Assembly (NCBI GenBank): GCA_963580245.1
Contig: CAUZJO010000040.1
Location: 1 to 32,147 of the forward strand
DNA: 32,147 bases
Reading direction: 5' to 3'
Source: CAUZJO01 sp963580245
GTDB lineage: Bacteria > Sumerlaeota > Sumerlaeia > MVZB01
Shown here: positions 18,502 to 26,864 of the stretch, in pieces
How positions within the stretch are numbered: the first letter of the stretch is position 1
How the letters are laid out: every line of letters begins with the position of its first letter
Program-made: the position numbers and the translations under genes
The notes under the pieces: model-generated
Databases searched by the model: none
The model's input: only the letters and a program-made list of their open reading frames with translations
What the model was told of the DNA's origin: nothing

Positions 18502-19800
18502 TCAGGGCGTGGCCAGCAAATGGAAATCGCCGGCGCCGGTGTATTGGACCTCAACCCACTGGGCCAACGCATGGCGACCTTCCAGCACGACGGGGCGCCA
18601 GCAGCGGTTGTGGGCCAGCGTGGTGCGCTCGTTCTTGTACTCGAAAGTCAGCACGCGCTCACTTCGGCCAACCCACTGCCGATGATAAGCGTGGGCCAAG
18701 CCGCGTACCGTGGCGTCGAGTCGGCGCGACCGCTCGGTCAGGACATGGTCGGGCAGGGCGCGTAGACGCGCGGCCGCCGTGCCGGGGCGAGGGCTGAATT
18801 TTGAGCGATTCACGGCGGCCGGCCGAACCCGGGCGAGCAAATCGAGCGTGGCCTCGAAGTCCTCGTCGCGCTCGGTCGGGAAGCCGGCGATCACGTCGGT
18901 CATGAGGCACGCGTCCGGGAAGCGGGCACGAAACCCGTCACACACCCGCTCGAACTCGCCCACCCCGTGCCCGCGCCTCATCTCCTCCAATACCCGCCGC
19001 GAGCCCGACTGAACGGGGACGTGTAGGAAACGGAACATGCGGGGATGCTCGAAGGCGTCCAGGTATGCCTCCAGGTCCTGCTCAATCCACTGCGGGCTGC
19101 TCATGCCGAGCCGGACGCGGAAATCTCCCTCGATCTCGCAAATCCGGCGCAGCAGGCGCGGCAGCGGCCAGTCGCAGTCCTTGCCATAGGCCCCGGTATC
19201 CTGCGAGGTGAGCCAGATCTCCCTCACCCCCTCCTCGACCGCCTGGTGGACCTTGCGCAGGATGTCGCCGGGCGGGAAGGAGCGCAGCCGACCTCTCGCC
19301 AGGCGCGTCTGGCAAAAGCCGCAGGCGCTCATGCAACCGCTGGAGATGGGCAATACCTCGACCAGGGGATTGCGCCGTAGGGACGGCAGCCGCAGCCTGT
19401 CTGGTTCGGCCGGCTCATTCGAGGACCGACGAAGCCGTTGTGCCACGCGTCCGGCAGCCGTTTCGCGAACAACCTCGTCGAGCCGGTCAATCGTGTCGGG
19501 GCCGATCGACGAGACGCCCTCGAACATGTCGCTCCGTTCGTGCGCCTTCGGGATGCAACCGGCCAAGACCACTTGCGGACCACTCCCCGACCGCGCGGCT
19601 TCCCTCAGCCCGCGAAACCGCTTCTCAAAGTTCCGGAACGTCCGGTCCTTAACCGTGCATGTATTGAGGATGATCACGTCGGCGGCGTCGGGTTGATCGA
19701 CCAAGCGGTGCCCGGCGCGGTCGAGCACCCCCGCCATCGCCTCGCCATCGGCGACGTTGAACGAGCATCCGTAAGTTTCGATATAGACCTTGTTTGACAT
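18502..19800 (-). CDS. tRNA t6A37 methylthiotransferase, archaeal/eukaryotic (e-MtaB/CDKAL1) type
   Basis: A 432-residue radical-SAM methylthiotransferase that would add a methylthio group to threonylcarbamoyl-A37 in tRNA. The auxiliary-cluster cysteines are C12 (ETYGCSFN), C48 (NTCTVKD) and C82 (LAGCIPKA). The radical-SAM CxxxCxxC is C156/C160/C163 (GCMSACGFC). A TRAM-like RNA-binding domain ends the protein. KVYIETYGCSFN, NTCTVK, RRNPLVEVLPISSGC, LARGRLRSFPP and EIWLTSQDTGAYG match the archaeal/eukaryotic e-MtaB branch as I recall it rather than bacterial MiaB, RimO or YqeV. A GTG at 19842 would extend it by 14 residues; I chose ATG 19800 from homology. It lies 73 bp downstream of otsB on the same strand. 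Confidence 0.85.
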   Translation of the reverse strand: MSNKVYIETYGCSFNVADGEAMAGVLDRAGHRLVDQPDAADVIILNTCTVKDRTFRNFEKRFRGLREAARSGSGPQVVLAGCIPKAHERSDMFEGVSSIGPDTIDRLDEVVRETAAGRVAQRLRRSSNEPAEPDRLRLPSLRRNPLVEVLPISSGCMSACGFCQTRLARGRLRSFPPGDILRKVHQAVEEGVREIWLTSQDTGAYGKDCDWPLPRLLRRICEIEGDFRVRLGMSSPQWIEQDLEAYLDAFEHPRMFRFLHVPVQSGSRRVLEEMRRGHGVGEFERVCDGFRARFPDACLMTDVIAGFPTERDEDFEATLDLLARVRPAAVNRSKFSPRPGTAAARLRALPDHVLTERSRRLDATVRGLAHAYHRQWVGRSERVLTFEYKNERTTLAHNRCWRPVVLEGRHALAQWVEVQYTGAGDFHLLATP

Positions 19801-19873
19801 GGGAGATCGGAGACTTGGGTAGCGGCGAAGTTGGGCCAACACCCGTGATTCTATCTCGGCCGCTCGCGCAATG

Positions 19874-20707
19874 TCACCTCTGATCGGTCCGGGCCGCCGT
19901 GGTCTCTAGCCAGCCGTCAAGAAACCTCAGCAACTCCTCGGGGGGCCGAATCCAGCACTGGGCGGCGCTGGTGCGGGGTTTGGCGCGGACGAGGATCGAT
20001 AGCCCCCGCCCCTCGATCGCGTGGAAGCCGTCTTCGTCGGTCAGGTCATCGCCGAGATAAGCGGCGGGAACCCCGGTCTCTTCTTCCGCGAGCACGGTTT
20101 GGACGGCGACCCTCTTGTTGCGCCCCTCGGCCCGCAATTCCAGGCCACCGTCAAACTTCATCAGCACCAGCTCGCAACGCGCGGCCAGCGCGAACCACGA
20201 TTCCCCGACTTGTTCGCGAATAAGTCCGATCTCCATCTCCCCCTGGCCGCGCCAGTGGAACGCCAAACCGGCGGGTTTGCGCTCCAGGAGGTCGGCGTGC
20301 CCCAGCTCTTCGGCTGCGACTGCAGCCTCGGCCAGTCCGGAGCGCGCCGCTTCGGGCAACTCTGGATGATCGATACGGCCATTGGGCAATCGCCGTTCCC
20401 AGCCGTGAGAGCCCCAGATTTCGGGGGGATCATTCAATCCCAGCAAGGGCATCACGTCGCGCATCGTGCGCCCGGTCACGATCACCAGGCGGGTGTGGCC
20501 GGTATCGATGATCGCCCCGAGCCTCTCTCTGACACCCTCGTACGGCACGGCATCGTCACGTTCGATCCGGAAGGGGGACAAGGTTCCGTCGTAATCGAGG
20601 AACAAGAGACTGCGGCGCGACCGGCGCAACCGCCTAAAAAATTTGTCGAGCTTCTCCTGATTCAGTTCTGGATCAAACAAACTTTCGAGGTCCTTTGCAT
20701 GTCGCAC
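19874..20707 (-). CDS. otsB: Trehalose-6-phosphate phosphatase
   Basis: A 277-residue HAD-superfamily phosphatase that dephosphorylates trehalose-6-phosphate in trehalose synthesis. HAD motif I is LFLDYDGTLSPF (D38 nucleophile, D40 acid). Motif II is in LVIVTGRTMRDV (Thr of VTGR). Motif IV is YLGDDLTDEDGFHAI, a signature of OtsB-type cap enzymes. The substrate-side segment ELRAEGRNKRVAV, with its conserved Gly and Lys, also fits. It starts with GTG at 20707. No OtsA synthase lies in the window, so the partner must be elsewhere. It is divergent from ppdK with only 91 bp between them. Confidence 0.9.
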   Translation of the reverse strand: MRHAKDLESLFDPELNQEKLDKFFRRLRRSRRSLLFLDYDGTLSPFRIERDDAVPYEGVRERLGAIIDTGHTRLVIVTGRTMRDVMPLLGLNDPPEIWGSHGWERRLPNGRIDHPELPEAARSGLAEAAVAAEELGHADLLERKPAGLAFHWRGQGEMEIGLIREQVGESWFALAARCELVLMKFDGGLELRAEGRNKRVAVQTVLAEEETGVPAAYLGDDLTDEDGFHAIEGRGLSILVRAKPRTSAAQCWIRPPEELLRFLDGWLETTAARTDQR

Positions 20708-20798
20708 GCGGATAGTGTATCAGACCAGAGTGTCTTCATCACCCTTCATGGCGCGAATGGTGGCGAAGGTTGATGGATCCCCCCAGGAGCACATCTCG

Positions 20799-23597
20799 AT
20801 GGCTAAGAAACATGTCTACTCGTTTGGGAAAACAAGGACCGACGGTCACGGCGGACAAAAGCCGCTGCTCGGCGGCAAGGGCGCGAACCTGGCCGAGATG
20901 ACGCGCATCGGGCTGCCCGTCCCCCCTGGATTCACGATCACGACCGAAGTCTGCGTCCACTACATGGAGCATAAGAACAAATACCCGCCCGGCCTCAAGG
21001 AGCGGGTCGCCAAGGCCGTCGCCCGCGTCGAGAAGGAGCTGGGCAAACGACTCGGCGATCCGAAAAATCCGTTGCTCGTTTCGGTGCGTTCGGGGGCGCG
21101 CGACTCGATGCCCGGCATGATGGACACGATCCTCAACCTGGGCCTGAACCAGCAGACCACCGAGGCACTGGCCACGCTCAGCGGCAATCCGCGGTTCGCC
21201 TGGGACTGTTACCGGCGGTTCGTTCAGATGTACGGCGACGTCGTGATGGGCGTCCAACGCCGGGCGGGGGAGCACCATGAGCCGTTCGAGGAGATGATTG
21301 AGTCCATCAAGAGTGAGAAGAAGGCGGCCAGCGATCTGGACCTGGGCGTCGATGATCTCAAGGAGCTTGTCAAGCACTTCAAGCGCCTCATTCGCAAACG
21401 GGCCGGACACGATTTCCCCGATGATCCACATAAGCAGCTCTGGGGGGCCATCGGGGCCGTCTGCGGATCGTGGAACAATGACCGCGCGATCGTCTACCGC
21501 CGCAAATACGGCATCCCACACAACTGGGGGACAGCCGTCAACGTCCAGGCGATGGTCTACGGCAACCTGGGCGACACGTCGGCCACGGGGGTGGCGTTCA
21601 CGCGCGATCCCGCGTCTGGCGAGCATGTCTTCTACGGCGAGTACCTGATCAATGCCCAGGGCGAGGACGTGGTCGCCGGCGTGCGCACGCCGCATTCCAT
21701 CGCCAAGCTATCGGATGAGATGCCCAAGGCGCACCGGGAATTAGAGAAGGTCTGCGGAAAACTCGAGAAGCACTTCCGTGACATGCAGGACTTCGAGTTC
21801 ACGGTCGAGGACAACCACGTCTTCATGCTCCAGACGCGCAACGGCAAGCGGACCGGCTTGGCGGCCGTTCGCATCGCCTGCGAAATGGTCAGCGAGCGGC
21901 TCATCACCCCCGAAGAAGCGATCCTGCGCATCCCGGCGGATTCGCTGAACCATTTGCTCGCGCCCGTCTTCGACCGCAACGACCGCGAGCGGGCCGTGGG
22001 CACCGGCAGGCGGCTGACCTCGGGCTTGGCGGCCGGGCCGGGCGCCGCTTCGGGCAAAGTCGTCTTCCACGCCGAGGATGCGGTCCGGATGGCCCACGGC
22101 GGTGACCGCGTCTTGCTCGTGCGCGTCGAGACCAGCCCCGAGGATCTGCGCGGGATGATCGCCGCCGAGGGCATCCTTACCGCGCGCGGGGGCGTCAGCT
22201 CGCACGCCGCGCTTGTCGCCCGCCAGATGGGGAAGGTCTGCGTGTGCGGGTGCGGGGATTTGGCGATCGACTACCATGAAAAGCGGATGACGGTGAACGG
22301 CAAGACCATCGGGGAGGGCGAATTCATCTCGATCGATGGGACGCTGGGCGAGGTATACGAGGGGCGCATCGACACGGCGCCCTCCGAGGTCGTCCAGGTG
22401 CTCATCAACAAGACGCTCAAGCCCGAGCAGAGCCCGGTCTATCAGGATTTCGCCCGGCTCATGAAGTGGACCGACAAGGCCCGGCGGCTCGACGTGCGCG
22501 CCAACGCCGACCAGCCCGACCAGGCCGCCAACGCGATTACCTTCGGCGCGGCCGGCATCGGCCTGTGTCGCACCGAGCACATGTTCTTCAGGGGCGAGCG
22601 TATCTACTCGGTGCGCAAGATGATCCTGGCCGAGAACGGCGAGGAGCGCCGCGCCGCGCTCGATGAATTGCTCCCCTTTCAACGCGAAGACTTCGCCGGT
22701 ATCTTCCGCGCGATGGGCGGTCGGCCCGTCACGGTCCGGACGCTCGACCCGCCACTCCACGAGTTCCTCCCCCACGACCCCGAGACGATCAAGGAGACTG
22801 CGGCGAAGCTCGGCGTCAGCGAGAAAACCGTGCGGCGACGCGTCGAGGCCCTGCGGGAAGCCAACCCGATGCTCGGCCACCGCGGATGCCGCCTGGGCAA
22901 CGTCTATCCCGAAATCACCGAGATGCAGGCGCGGGCCATCTTCGAGGCGGCGGCCCAGGTGATGGGCGAGGGCGGGCGCGTCAAGCCGGAGATCATGATC
23001 CCGCTGGTCGGCTACCCCCGCGAGCTGTCCCTGCAGCTCGAGGTCGTCCGCCGCGTGGCCGACGAAGTCAAACGCTCGACCGGCAAGCGCGTCAAATACC
23101 TGGTCGGGACGATGATCGAAATCCCACGCGCGGCCCTCTGCGCCGACCAGATCGCCGAGCACGCCGAGTTCTTCAGCTTCGGCACCAACGACCTGACCCA
23201 AACCACACTGGGCATGAGTCGCGACGACTCCACCGGGTTCCTGCCGCAGTACCAGGAGCTGGACATCATGCCGGCCAACCCGTTCGCGACGATCGACGTG
23301 GCAGGAGTAGGCCGGCTCATGCGCATGGCGATCGAAGACAGCCGCAAGGTCCGGCCCGACATCAAACTGGGCATCTGCGGCGAACACGGTGGCGACCCGG
23401 CCACCGTCGAGTTCTGTCACCAGCTCGGCCTGGACTACGTAAGCTGCAGCCCCTACCGCGTCCCCGTCGCCCGCCTGGCCGCAGCGCAGGCGGCGTTGAA
23501 GGAAAGCATGCCGGCGAGAGCCAAGAAGCCCACGAAGAAATCCAGAAGGGCACACGCGACTACGAAAAAGCCGAAATCAAAATCTCCTCGCCGCTAG
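20799..23597 (+). CDS. ppdK: Pyruvate, phosphate dikinase
   Basis: A 932-residue enzyme that interconverts pyruvate, ATP and Pi with PEP, AMP and PPi. It has the N-terminal ATP-grasp domain (FGKTRTDG...LLGGKGANLAEM). The swivelling phosphohistidine domain carries H469 in GGVSSHAALVAR. The PEP/pyruvate TIM barrel has FFSFGTNDLTQTTLG, LGICGEHGGDP and the catalytic Cys883 in SCSPYRVPVARLAAAQAAL. The residue two before the catalytic His is Ser where Thr is usual; in plants and bacteria this is the target of the PDRP regulatory kinase. The last ~30 residues (after ALKES) are a Lys/Arg-rich tail absent from typical PpdK. I chose ATG 20799, with AGGAG at 20785-20789, over an upstream frame opening at 20715. 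PPi made or used here links to the membrane pyrophosphatase. Confidence 0.95.
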   Translation: MAKKHVYSFGKTRTDGHGGQKPLLGGKGANLAEMTRIGLPVPPGFTITTEVCVHYMEHKNKYPPGLKERVAKAVARVEKELGKRLGDPKNPLLVSVRSGARDSMPGMMDTILNLGLNQQTTEALATLSGNPRFAWDCYRRFVQMYGDVVMGVQRRAGEHHEPFEEMIESIKSEKKAASDLDLGVDDLKELVKHFKRLIRKRAGHDFPDDPHKQLWGAIGAVCGSWNNDRAIVYRRKYGIPHNWGTAVNVQAMVYGNLGDTSATGVAFTRDPASGEHVFYGEYLINAQGEDVVAGVRTPHSIAKLSDEMPKAHRELEKVCGKLEKHFRDMQDFEFTVEDNHVFMLQTRNGKRTGLAAVRIACEMVSERLITPEEAILRIPADSLNHLLAPVFDRNDRERAVGTGRRLTSGLAAGPGAASGKVVFHAEDAVRMAHGGDRVLLVRVETSPEDLRGMIAAEGILTARGGVSSHAALVARQMGKVCVCGCGDLAIDYHEKRMTVNGKTIGEGEFISIDGTLGEVYEGRIDTAPSEVVQVLINKTLKPEQSPVYQDFARLMKWTDKARRLDVRANADQPDQAANAITFGAAGIGLCRTEHMFFRGERIYSVRKMILAENGEERRAALDELLPFQREDFAGIFRAMGGRPVTVRTLDPPLHEFLPHDPETIKETAAKLGVSEKTVRRRVEALREANPMLGHRGCRLGNVYPEITEMQARAIFEAAAQVMGEGGRVKPEIMIPLVGYPRELSLQLEVVRRVADEVKRSTGKRVKYLVGTMIEIPRAALCADQIAEHAEFFSFGTNDLTQTTLGMSRDDSTGFLPQYQELDIMPANPFATIDVAGVGRLMRMAIEDSRKVRPDIKLGICGEHGGDPATVEFCHQLGLDYVSCSPYRVPVARLAAAQAALKESMPARAKKPTKKSRRAHATTKKPKSKSPRR

Positions 23598-23650
23598 GTC
23601 AATGGGGTCAAAGGAAGACTATTCATGATGCGGTTGGGTTAAATAATTAT

Positions 23651-23666
23651 TATTATTATAATAATA
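23651..23666. repeat. AT-only palindrome at the edge of the AT-rich island
   Basis: TATTATTATAATAATA is a perfect 16-nt palindrome within a longer A/T-only run (about 23639-23670) just after ppdK. In RNA it gives at best a weak hairpin. It marks the abrupt change from GC-rich to AT-rich sequence. Confidence 0.5.
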
Positions 23667-23809
23667 TATAGTATTAAGTGTTGAAAAGGGGCATGCCGAT
23701 GCCACGAAATAGCTCCTACAATCAGAATGAGAAATGACGGTTTCGATTCTTAAGCGAGTCGAACTGCTACTGGCGACGGGCTTGCAATTACGATACAGGC
23801 ATATTGAAT

Positions 23810-24139
23810 ATGCACGATAATGAATTCTTAAGTCCCTCCGTATGGATACCCATAACGGTGGCTTTGATTTCGATGGGAGCTAATGCATGGCAATTCATTA
23901 AGAATCATAAGTATCAACGGGAGATTGAAAACCTTAGAGCGCAGCACCAGAGAGAGTCAGAAGATCATAAAGCCGCATTGGATCGAGAAAATGTAAAATA
24001 TCGGCGTGAGCTCGAAGATCAAATTTCTTTCAAGAAAGAGAAAATCGAAATTCTTGGTAAATTGGATGGAGAGTTCGGTGAAATCTTAAAGAACATGCAA
24101 AATATTTTGGCCCCAAAGCATCAAACAACACACGACTAA
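23810..24139 (+). CDS. Membrane-anchored coiled-coil protein of unknown function (probable N-terminal part of a split gene)
   Basis: A 109-residue protein. One transmembrane helix lies near the N-terminus (about residues 11-29, VWIPITVALISMGANAWQF). A highly charged coiled coil follows to ~residue 90 (QREIENLRAQHQRESEDHKA...). Base composition is far lower in GC than in its neighbours, suggesting transfer. It ends at TAA 24137-24139, but the frame reopens directly: five sense codons later, ATG 24155 starts the next protein in the same frame. The two together resemble one TM-coiled-coil-helical protein of ~205 residues, a layout I recall from uncharacterised families. So this may be an interrupted gene. 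A TTG at 23804 is an alternative start; neither has a strong ribosome site. Confidence 0.6.
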   Translation: MHDNEFLSPSVWIPITVALISMGANAWQFIKNHKYQREIENLRAQHQRESEDHKAALDRENVKYRRELEDQISFKKEKIEILGKLDGEFGEILKNMQNILAPKHQTTHD

Positions 24140-24154
24140 ATACCTTCACTGATT

Positions 24155-24424
24155 ATGGCTACAAATAAAATGAGGCCGGCATTCTTCAAATACTATGATA
24201 ACAATCGCGCTTATCTTGATATGGAAACGTGCAGTCAATTTGACACATTAGACAAAATGATGACCTCTGTTTTGGCGCGATGTGAAGAAGCTATCGATAA
24301 CAATGCGCAGCTTCGTTACGAACTTGACCATAGCCTTTGGGCAAATGAAGCGCAACCCGTTTTGAGTCAAATGCATTCCCTTCTGGACACAGAATTAAGG
24401 GAGCTGATGCACCCATCAAAATGA
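24155..24424 (+). CDS. Small helical protein of unknown function (probable C-terminal part of the split gene)
   Basis: An 89-residue soluble helical protein with no membrane segment. The opening RPAFFKYYDNNRAYLDMETC is followed by amphipathic helices (KMMTSVLARCEEAIDNNAQL). It starts in the same frame as the upstream coiled-coil protein after one TAA and has no visible ribosome site. That favours an origin as the C-terminal domain of the same protein. If translated separately, the two could still act together. It shares the low GC of the island. No family function is known to me. Confidence 0.5.
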   Translation: MATNKMRPAFFKYYDNNRAYLDMETCSQFDTLDKMMTSVLARCEEAIDNNAQLRYELDHSLWANEAQPVLSQMHSLLDTELRELMHPSK

Positions 24425-24451
24425 AATCACAATCTGAGAGTTCTTCCTTCT

Positions 24452-25207
24452 CTAACTAGATTTCTCTCTAATCACCATCTTCTCCAAGAATTCCGCCGCT
24501 TTGAGTCGACAGTGCAGGTGATCTTCCCATACGCGGATGAGCCAGCGCAGGATCGGTCGTCCGGTGGAAGTCGGCACATCGAACGGCGCATCATAAGGTG
24601 GGGGTTCTTCGATGATATCGAGAACGGGCGCGAGCGCCGAAGCGGGAAGCCGCATCGTCGATGAAGGGTCTGCGGGGCCGGGGCGGTCAAATTGGATGCG
24701 GTCGAAATGGTAAACGACGACCGGCGGCAACGTCTCGGCCGTCCAGGGTTCGGCCAGATGGGGCGGAAAGCCGGCGTGGTGCAGCAGGCGCAGGAGCAAC
24801 GTGATGAGCAGCGATCCGGGCGCCTCGGTCTCGCCCAGCGTATCGAGAAAGCGGCATGCCTCCTCGAAGTGAAACGGTTCGGGCGGTGAGTCCCGCGTGA
24901 CCGCCCCCAGAACCTCAACCCCCAAGCCCGCGAAGGCTAAACGAACCAAGTCGCATCTCAGGTAGTTCCACTCGCAAACGAGCGAAACCTCGCCGAGCAC
25001 GCCGAGCTTGTCGGGCGAGCGGACGCTAATGGCGACTTGCACCCGACTGAACGGTTCGTAAGCCGCCTGCGTCGTGCGTCCGCGCCGCCGCCGCGCGCCT
25101 TTCGCCAGTGCCCGCACCACCCCCATCTCGCGCGTCAGCAGGTGGACGATCAGCGATGTCTCGCTATAGGGCGACGCGGACAGGACGATCGCCTCGGTTT
25201 GTTCCAT
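24452..25207 (-). CDS. recO: DNA repair protein RecO
   Basis: A 251-residue cytoplasmic recombination mediator that, with RecR, loads RecA on SSB-coated ssDNA. The N-terminal OB-fold is clear: EAIVLSASPYSETSLIVHLL, TREMGVVRALAKGARR, YEPFSRVQVA. The helical C-terminal domain follows (LLITLLLRLLHHAGFPPHL). The four-cysteine zinc site found in Deinococcus and many Gram-positive RecO proteins is absent, as in E. coli. It starts at ATG 25207. It follows the carbinolamine dehydratase gene on the minus strand by 66 bp, with two hairpins in between. Confidence 0.88.
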   Translation of the reverse strand: MEQTEAIVLSASPYSETSLIVHLLTREMGVVRALAKGARRRRGRTTQAAYEPFSRVQVAISVRSPDKLGVLGEVSLVCEWNYLRCDLVRLAFAGLGVEVLGAVTRDSPPEPFHFEEACRFLDTLGETEAPGSLLITLLLRLLHHAGFPPHLAEPWTAETLPPVVVYHFDRIQFDRPGPADPSSTMRLPASALAPVLDIIEEPPPYDAPFDVPTSTGRPILRWLIRVWEDHLHCRLKAAEFLEKMVIREKSS

Positions 25208-25237
25208 TACGATCCAAATGAAGGGACCGGCGACCCC

Positions 25238-25273
25238 GAGCCTCCGCGGGCTCGCTCGCGCCGGCGCGAGCGA
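25238..25273. other. Two adjacent hairpins, one a perfect 22-nt palindrome
   Basis: 25252-25273 (TCGCTCGCGCC / GGCGCGAGCGA) is a perfect 22-nt palindrome that abuts the stop codon of the phhB-like gene. 25238-25253 (GAGCC/GGCTC) is a smaller hairpin that overlaps its end, so the two could be alternatives. No T-run follows on the minus strand. They could attenuate or process a phhB-recO transcript, or bind a dimeric protein. Confidence 0.45.
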
Positions 25274-25570
25274 TCAGGCCACCTTGTCGACCTCGGCGGC
25301 CGTATAGACGTCGGCCCCGGTCGTCGCGTTTTTCTTGTGCGTCCAGAAGCGGATGGTCACCTTCTTGTAGTTAACGATGATGTCGGGGTGATGATTGATA
25401 TGCTCGGCGGTCGCGGCCACGCGGTTGACGAACGCAACGGCTTCCATAAAGCTGTCGAATGAGTATTGCTTGCGAATCGCAGGCCCATCCTGTTCCCAGC
25501 CCGGCAGGTTCTTCAATGCCGCGGCCACCCGCGCGTCGTCCAGAACGTCATATTCCAATTCGATTGCCAT
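25274..25570 (-). CDS. phhB: Pterin-4a-carbinolamine dehydratase
   Basis: A 98-residue enzyme that dehydrates 4a-hydroxytetrahydropterin, recycling the cofactor of aromatic amino acid hydroxylases. The active-site segment EHINHHPDIIVNYKKVTIRF, followed by WTHKK, has the three catalytic histidines of the family (H..HHP). LKNLPGWEQDG and FVNRVAATAE also fit. The ATG at 25570 was chosen because GAAGGAG lies just upstream; an in-frame ATG at 25588 would add six residues and contain that site. No phenylalanine hydroxylase gene is nearby, which is common for this family. It is the upstream gene of a possible pair with recO. Confidence 0.9.
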   Translation of the reverse strand: MAIELEYDVLDDARVAAALKNLPGWEQDGPAIRKQYSFDSFMEAVAFVNRVAATAEHINHHPDIIVNYKKVTIRFWTHKKNATTGADVYTAAEVDKVA

Positions 25571-25698
25571 GCCTTGCTCCTTCTCCAATCAGGTGACGGT
25601 CATTATTTCACAATCCTCCGGGAGGGACAACGTGGATTTCGTGCGCGCGTCGTGGTGTTTGAACCTGGTTACACTCCATGCCTCCCGATGTCAGTGGG

Positions 25699-26754
25699 TC
25701 AATGGACTTGGGACTCGATCTCCCTCGCATCGGATAATTCCAGAACAAAGCCATCTGATTCGTCATGAGAATACCGGTCCAACCACGGGGAGTAGGCACT
25801 CACCACGATCCGATCGGCCGCCGGCTCAAAGCGCATCAGTCTGAGCCACCCGTTGCCGCCGTTCTCCATGCCCTGGTAGTTGGCCAAGACCTGATGAACT
25901 TTATTTCCGTGATCCCCCCGACTCGTCAGCCGACCACAACTGAGGACGTGTCCGCACAGCACGAGGAATATATTTTTGTGCCGTCTGACGAACTCCTCCC
26001 AGATGTCTTCACCGTTATTGGTATCGTCCGTCCAAAGGGAGGCTTGGTGCGATGCCCTATTATCTTCCGGTCCGATGCGCGTCTCGTCTGAATCGAGATA
26101 ACTGTGCGTGAGCACAATCACCCGCCGATCCGGATGAGCTTCAACAACTTCATTGGCCCAGGCCAACATTTCATCATTCGGCATCCATTCCAAGGTCACT
26201 ACCATGAAGTCCGTTCCGCCCGCGGTGAACAAAACGAACCGCTGGTCGGGATCCGCCTCCATGTGGCCGCCCCACCAGGGTTCATGCTGAAAACGATCGA
26301 CCGGAAAGGTCTTGTTGTAATTCGCCGTGTCGCGCGGGTTGCCTGGCGATTGTGCATGAGACGGCACGTCATGATTGCCCGGAGTCAGGATATAGGGCAC
26401 GATGCCGTCCAAGGGAGAGAAAATCTCATTCACCAAACCCCATTCGAGATCCGAATTCTCGCTTGTGATATCCCCTTCGTGCAACACAAAGACGATGTTT
26501 TCCCGCAGGTGGTTTTGTAGAATCCACCGCGTTTGTGATTCGAAAACCTTCACATAGTCCAAACGCCCGCCATTGGATGCAGTGGGCAGATAATTCTGCG
26601 TGTCCGGCAAAACGGCCAAGGTAAAGGAATCCGGCTCTTCCCTATTCGTTCCCGCCTTTGAATTCGAGTATTGATTGGTTACACATGATCCAGTCACGGC
26701 CAGAATGAGAACGATCACGTGAATGCGTAAGGCGGACAAATGGCGCGCTCTCAT
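25699..26754 (-). CDS. Lipoprotein metallophosphoesterase (calcineurin-like)
   Basis: A 351-residue exported phosphoesterase. The N-terminal helix ends in TGSC, with C24 a probable lipidation site, although Thr at -3 is not ideal. Two-metal motifs are in order: LPDTQNY (D51, with Gln in place of the usual His of DxH), HEGDITSEN (GD95), TPGNHDVP (126-129), VLTHSYLD and LCGHVL. The DTQ variant belongs to a subfamily of secreted metallophosphoesterases. The substrate is unknown. The frame is open to 26868, but ATG 26754 has AGGAG 8 nt upstream and starts the signal peptide. It lies 110 bp after the second PQQ-like gene on the same strand and may belong to the same unit. Confidence 0.85.
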   Translation of the reverse strand: MRARHLSALRIHVIVLILAVTGSCVTNQYSNSKAGTNREEPDSFTLAVLPDTQNYLPTASNGGRLDYVKVFESQTRWILQNHLRENIVFVLHEGDITSENSDLEWGLVNEIFSPLDGIVPYILTPGNHDVPSHAQSPGNPRDTANYNKTFPVDRFQHEPWWGGHMEADPDQRFVLFTAGGTDFMVVTLEWMPNDEMLAWANEVVEAHPDRRVIVLTHSYLDSDETRIGPEDNRASHQASLWTDDTNNGEDIWEEFVRRHKNIFLVLCGHVLSCGRLTSRGDHGNKVHQVLANYQGMENGGNGWLRLMRFEPAADRIVVSAYSPWLDRYSHDESDGFVLELSDAREIESQVH

Positions 26755-26864
26755 GACGGATCTCCTCTTATTGAATCTTGCCTTCAGCCCGACCCCAGGG
26801 TTCACTGCGCTCCGCTTTGAGGCGCGTTTGCCATTTCCAAACTTGATGGCGACAGGTCGCTCTC

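Noticed and set aside
21741..23555. 604-residue open frame on the minus strand inside ppdK
   Set aside because: It is the antisense shadow of a high-GC gene; the plus strand encodes an unmistakable PpdK, and the shadow has no recognisable domain.
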